Shown here one piece after another: positions 5,699 to 7,618 of a DNA stretch of 7,618 bases. This DNA comes from DASVWH01 sp036389715 (GTDB lineage Bacteria > Acidobacteriota > Blastocatellia > Pyrinomonadales > Pyrinomonadaceae), in NCBI GenBank assembly GCA_036389715.1, contig DASVWH010000081.1:1-7618 (forward strand), written 5' to 3'. Position 1 is the first letter of the stretch, and each line of letters opens with the position of its first letter. The notes beneath the pieces are model-generated. The model saw nothing but the letters and a program-made list of their open reading frames with translations, searched no databases and had not been told where the DNA came from. Position numbers and translations under genes: made by a program.

Positions 5699-7618
5699 AT
5701 GTCCCCGCTCGAAATCTTACAGTTCATAGGCTACAGCACAGGGGCATCGCTGCACCTGTGGATGGGCGCGCTGCTGTTGAAGAGGCGGCGCGGGCTGTCG
5801 AAGGTCGAGCGGGTCTTGCTGGCGCTGGCGGCCGGGATGGGCGTCTGGCACGCGAGTAACCTATTGGTCGCGCTGCACGGGCTGCTCGGTCTCGAAGGCG
5901 GGCGCTGGGAGACGCTGCTGCGGCTGGCGGATACCTGCGCGGTCATCAGCATCACGCTCTCTTACTCCTTTCTGCTGCACGCTCACCTGCATCTCTGGGC
6001 CACTGCGCGTTCACGCACGCTCTGGCCGACGGAGCGCGCGCGCGTCTACATGTCGTATCTTCCGGCGCTCTTTCTCTTCATCGCCGTGCCGCACATCTGG
6101 CGCGGCCCTTACGAGCCGATGCTCGACAAGTTTTCGCACACGCCGCTCCCATTCCCGGTCGAGGCGACTTACGCACTGGCGTTCGCTCTCTGGGCGGCCT
6201 ACGTGCTGGCGCTGATTGCCGTCACAGACCTGCTCATCGCGCGGCTCTCCGCGTCGCAGAGCGAGCGGCGTTTGCTTCAGTTACTGGCCGCGTCTCTGTT
6301 GGCCATCGGCGGCCTGATTCTGGCCGTGCATGCCTTCGGGCTCGGGAGCGGGACGGCGCTCGGGCTGTATCTCAAGACGCTGGCGAACCTGGGCTCGCTG
6401 CTGCCCTCAATGCTCGTCGCGTATTACATCTACCGCTACCGCTACCTGGAGCTGATTATCAAAGAGAGCCTCATCGTGGCCACGTTCGGCGTCGTCGTGC
6501 TGGCGGTTTATCTCTTCGGGATACGCACCTTCGGCGAATGGCTGACGGCTCGCTACGGGCTGCGCGCGGGGGCCGTCGAAGCGCTGCTGATTCTGGCGCT
6601 GGCGCTGGCCGCCGCTCCCCTGCGCGGGTGGCTGGAGCGCCGCTTTCATCAACTCTTCGAGCGCGAGGCCGCGCTTTATAGAGAGGTCGTCGCGCGCATC
6701 GCCTCGCACGCGGGCCAGTACCGCAAGCTGCCGGAACTGCTCAGGTTCGTCGAGGAGCGGACGGCCCAGGCGCTCGGGTTTCGTCGCGTCACCCTCGTCG
6801 TCAGGCATCAACGGGACGACGCGGCGACGGCAGATGCGACAAGCGTCACACCGCGGGCGGAGCGCACCGGCGGCGGCGAGAAGACGGAGGCCGAAGAATG
6901 GGTTGATCGCCTGCTGGACATCTCGAAGACTAGAGGCTGGACGGCGGTTGAGGGCGAGAGGCTGCTGCGTGAGCACGACTATTCGATTGCTTACCCGCTG
7001 CGAAGAGAGAGGCAGGCGGTCGGGGTGATGCTGGTGGATGCTTCCGCCGACGCCCTGACGCCGGACGCGCGCTCCGTGCTCGAAGTCCTCTCGGGGCAGG
7101 TCGCCATCGCCATCGAGGATAGCCGCCTGGTCGAAGAGAACGTCCGCCTTGAGCGGCGCGTCGCGCAGGGGGAACGCCTGGCCGCCCTCGGACAGATGGC
7201 CGCCACGGTCGCGCACGAAGTGAAGAACCCGCTTTCGGCCATCAAGTCCATCGCGCAGGTGATGCGCGAAGACGAGAGCCTCAACAGGGAATACGCGCGC
7301 GACCTCAACCTGATAGTCGGCGAGACGGACCGCCTGAGCCGCAGCGTGACCCAGCTTCTGAGCTTCGCCAGGACCACTCCCTCTGTCGTCTCCGAGACCC
7401 GTGCCGACGAACTTATCCGCACTGTAGTCGAGTTGTTCCGCGCGGAGGCCAGCGGGCGGGGCATCAAGATCGAGTGCCGCGCGGAGGTCGGTCGGGAGCT
7501 TGACGGCGTGGGCGCGGCGGCCGTCCGCGATGCTCTCTCAAACCTCCTCGTCAATGCCCTCCAGTCAATGCCGTCGGGCGGGCGCGTGATGGTCGAAGCG
7601 GCCCCGAGCGGCGAGCAT
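5699..7618 (+). CDS. Multi-pass membrane sensor histidine kinase with GAF domain (PrsK/NtrB-like), truncated by window edge
   Basis: The frame is open for 640 codons from the ATG at 5699 to the window end with no stop, so the C-terminus is missing. Residues about 8-307 contain eight or nine hydrophobic segments (for example 37-62, 118-131, 156-180, 192-213, 253-274 and 291-307). Residues about 342-478 form a GAF-like domain (ELLRFVEERTAQALGFRRV, then YPLRRERQAVGVMLVDAS and LSGQVAIAIEDSRLVEEN). A short coiled linker leads to the HisKA domain: LGQMAATVAHEVKNPLSAIK has phosphoacceptor H506. The N box is DALSNLLVNALQSM (N615, N619); the G boxes lie outside the window. HEVKNPL is typical of NtrB/AtoS-class kinases, which usually pair with sigma-54 activators. 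A multi-pass membrane domain plus GAF resembles PrsK. The signal sensed is unknown. No Shine-Dalgarno precedes the ATG, which directly follows the heptamer repeats; the next in-frame ATG (5762) would cut into the first helix. Confidence 0.88.
   Translation, partial: MSPLEILQFIGYSTGASLHLWMGALLLKRRRGLSKVERVLLALAAGMGVWHASNLLVALHGLLGLEGGRWETLLRLADTCAVISITLSYSFLLHAHLHLWATARSRTLWPTERARVYMSYLPALFLFIAVPHIWRGPYEPMLDKFSHTPLPFPVEATYALAFALWAAYVLALIAVTDLLIARLSASQSERRLLQLLAASLLAIGGLILAVHAFGLGSGTALGLYLKTLANLGSLLPSMLVAYYIYRYRYLELIIKESLIVATFGVVVLAVYLFGIRTFGEWLTARYGLRAGAVEALLILALALAAAPLRGWLERRFHQLFEREAALYREVVARIASHAGQYRKLPELLRFVEERTAQALGFRRVTLVVRHQRDDAATADATSVTPRAERTGGGEKTEAEEWVDRLLDISKTRGWTAVEGERLLREHDYSIAYPLRRERQAVGVMLVDASADALTPDARSVLEVLSGQVAIAIEDSRLVEENVRLERRVAQGERLAALGQMAATVAHEVKNPLSAIKSIAQVMREDESLNREYARDLNLIVGETDRLSRSVTQLLSFARTTPSVVSETRADELIRTVVELFRAEASGRGIKIECRAEVGRELDGVGAAAVRDALSNLLVNALQSMPSGGRVMVEAAPSGEH

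Noticed and set aside
6407..7554. Two long minus-strand open frames opposite the kinase
   Set aside because: They are antisense to a frame with unmistakable GAF, HisKA and N-box motifs. Their own translations show no domain and are typical of GC-rich antisense frames.
1103..7618. Treating the OmpR-type regulator and the membrane kinase as one two-component pair
   Set aside because: They are about 3.9 kb apart, separated by a terminator, and belong to classes that rarely pair (OmpR-type regulator versus NtrB/PrsK-type kinase).

Overview
The window is GC-rich and gene-dense. It looks like a chromosomal segment of a Gram-negative-type bacterium, probably an acidobacterium (Blastocatellia/Pyrinomonadales-like). 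That placement is inference from gene style only: a secreted Fn3-plus-propeller protein, an OmpA protein with an acidobacterial-looking N-terminal beta domain, a tiny Lmo0937-type membrane protein, and heptamer repeats. No rRNA, tRNA, CRISPR array, transposase or phage gene is visible.

Layout. Positions 1-860 (minus strand) hold the N-terminal membrane domain of an MsbA-like ABC exporter; its ATPase half lies beyond the left edge. Positions 861-1102 are a divergent promoter region with a good sigma-70-type promoter facing the exporter and a perfect TATAAT facing right. On the plus strand follow an OmpR-type response regulator (1103-1825, TTG start), a secreted protein joining a fibronectin-III-like domain to a seven-bladed PQQ-like/FG-GAP propeller (about 1881-3500), and a 47-residue two-helix membrane protein of the Lmo0937 family (3563-3706) that is easily missed. 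An intrinsic terminator nested in competing inverted repeats (3721-3799) closes this unit. A structured leader (about 3800-4014) precedes an OmpA-family envelope protein (4015-5598) with a signal peptide, beta domain, DUF4398-like helices, long coiled coil and peptidoglycan-binding domain. Between it and the next gene lies an inverted pair of heptamer tandem repeats (5607-5697) that can fold into a 30-position stem ending 8 nt before the next start codon. The last gene (5699 to the right edge, incomplete) is a multi-pass membrane histidine kinase with a GAF domain.

Taken together the genes concern the cell envelope and signalling: an exporter, a response regulator with no kinase beside it, a secreted propeller protein, an outer-membrane/peptidoglycan tether, and a membrane kinase. 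The kinase belongs to a different class (NtrB/PrsK-like) from the OmpR-type regulator, so they are probably not cognate. I see no clearly new defence or mobile system. The most unusual features are the heptamer-repeat hairpin over the kinase start and the alternative-structure terminator region.
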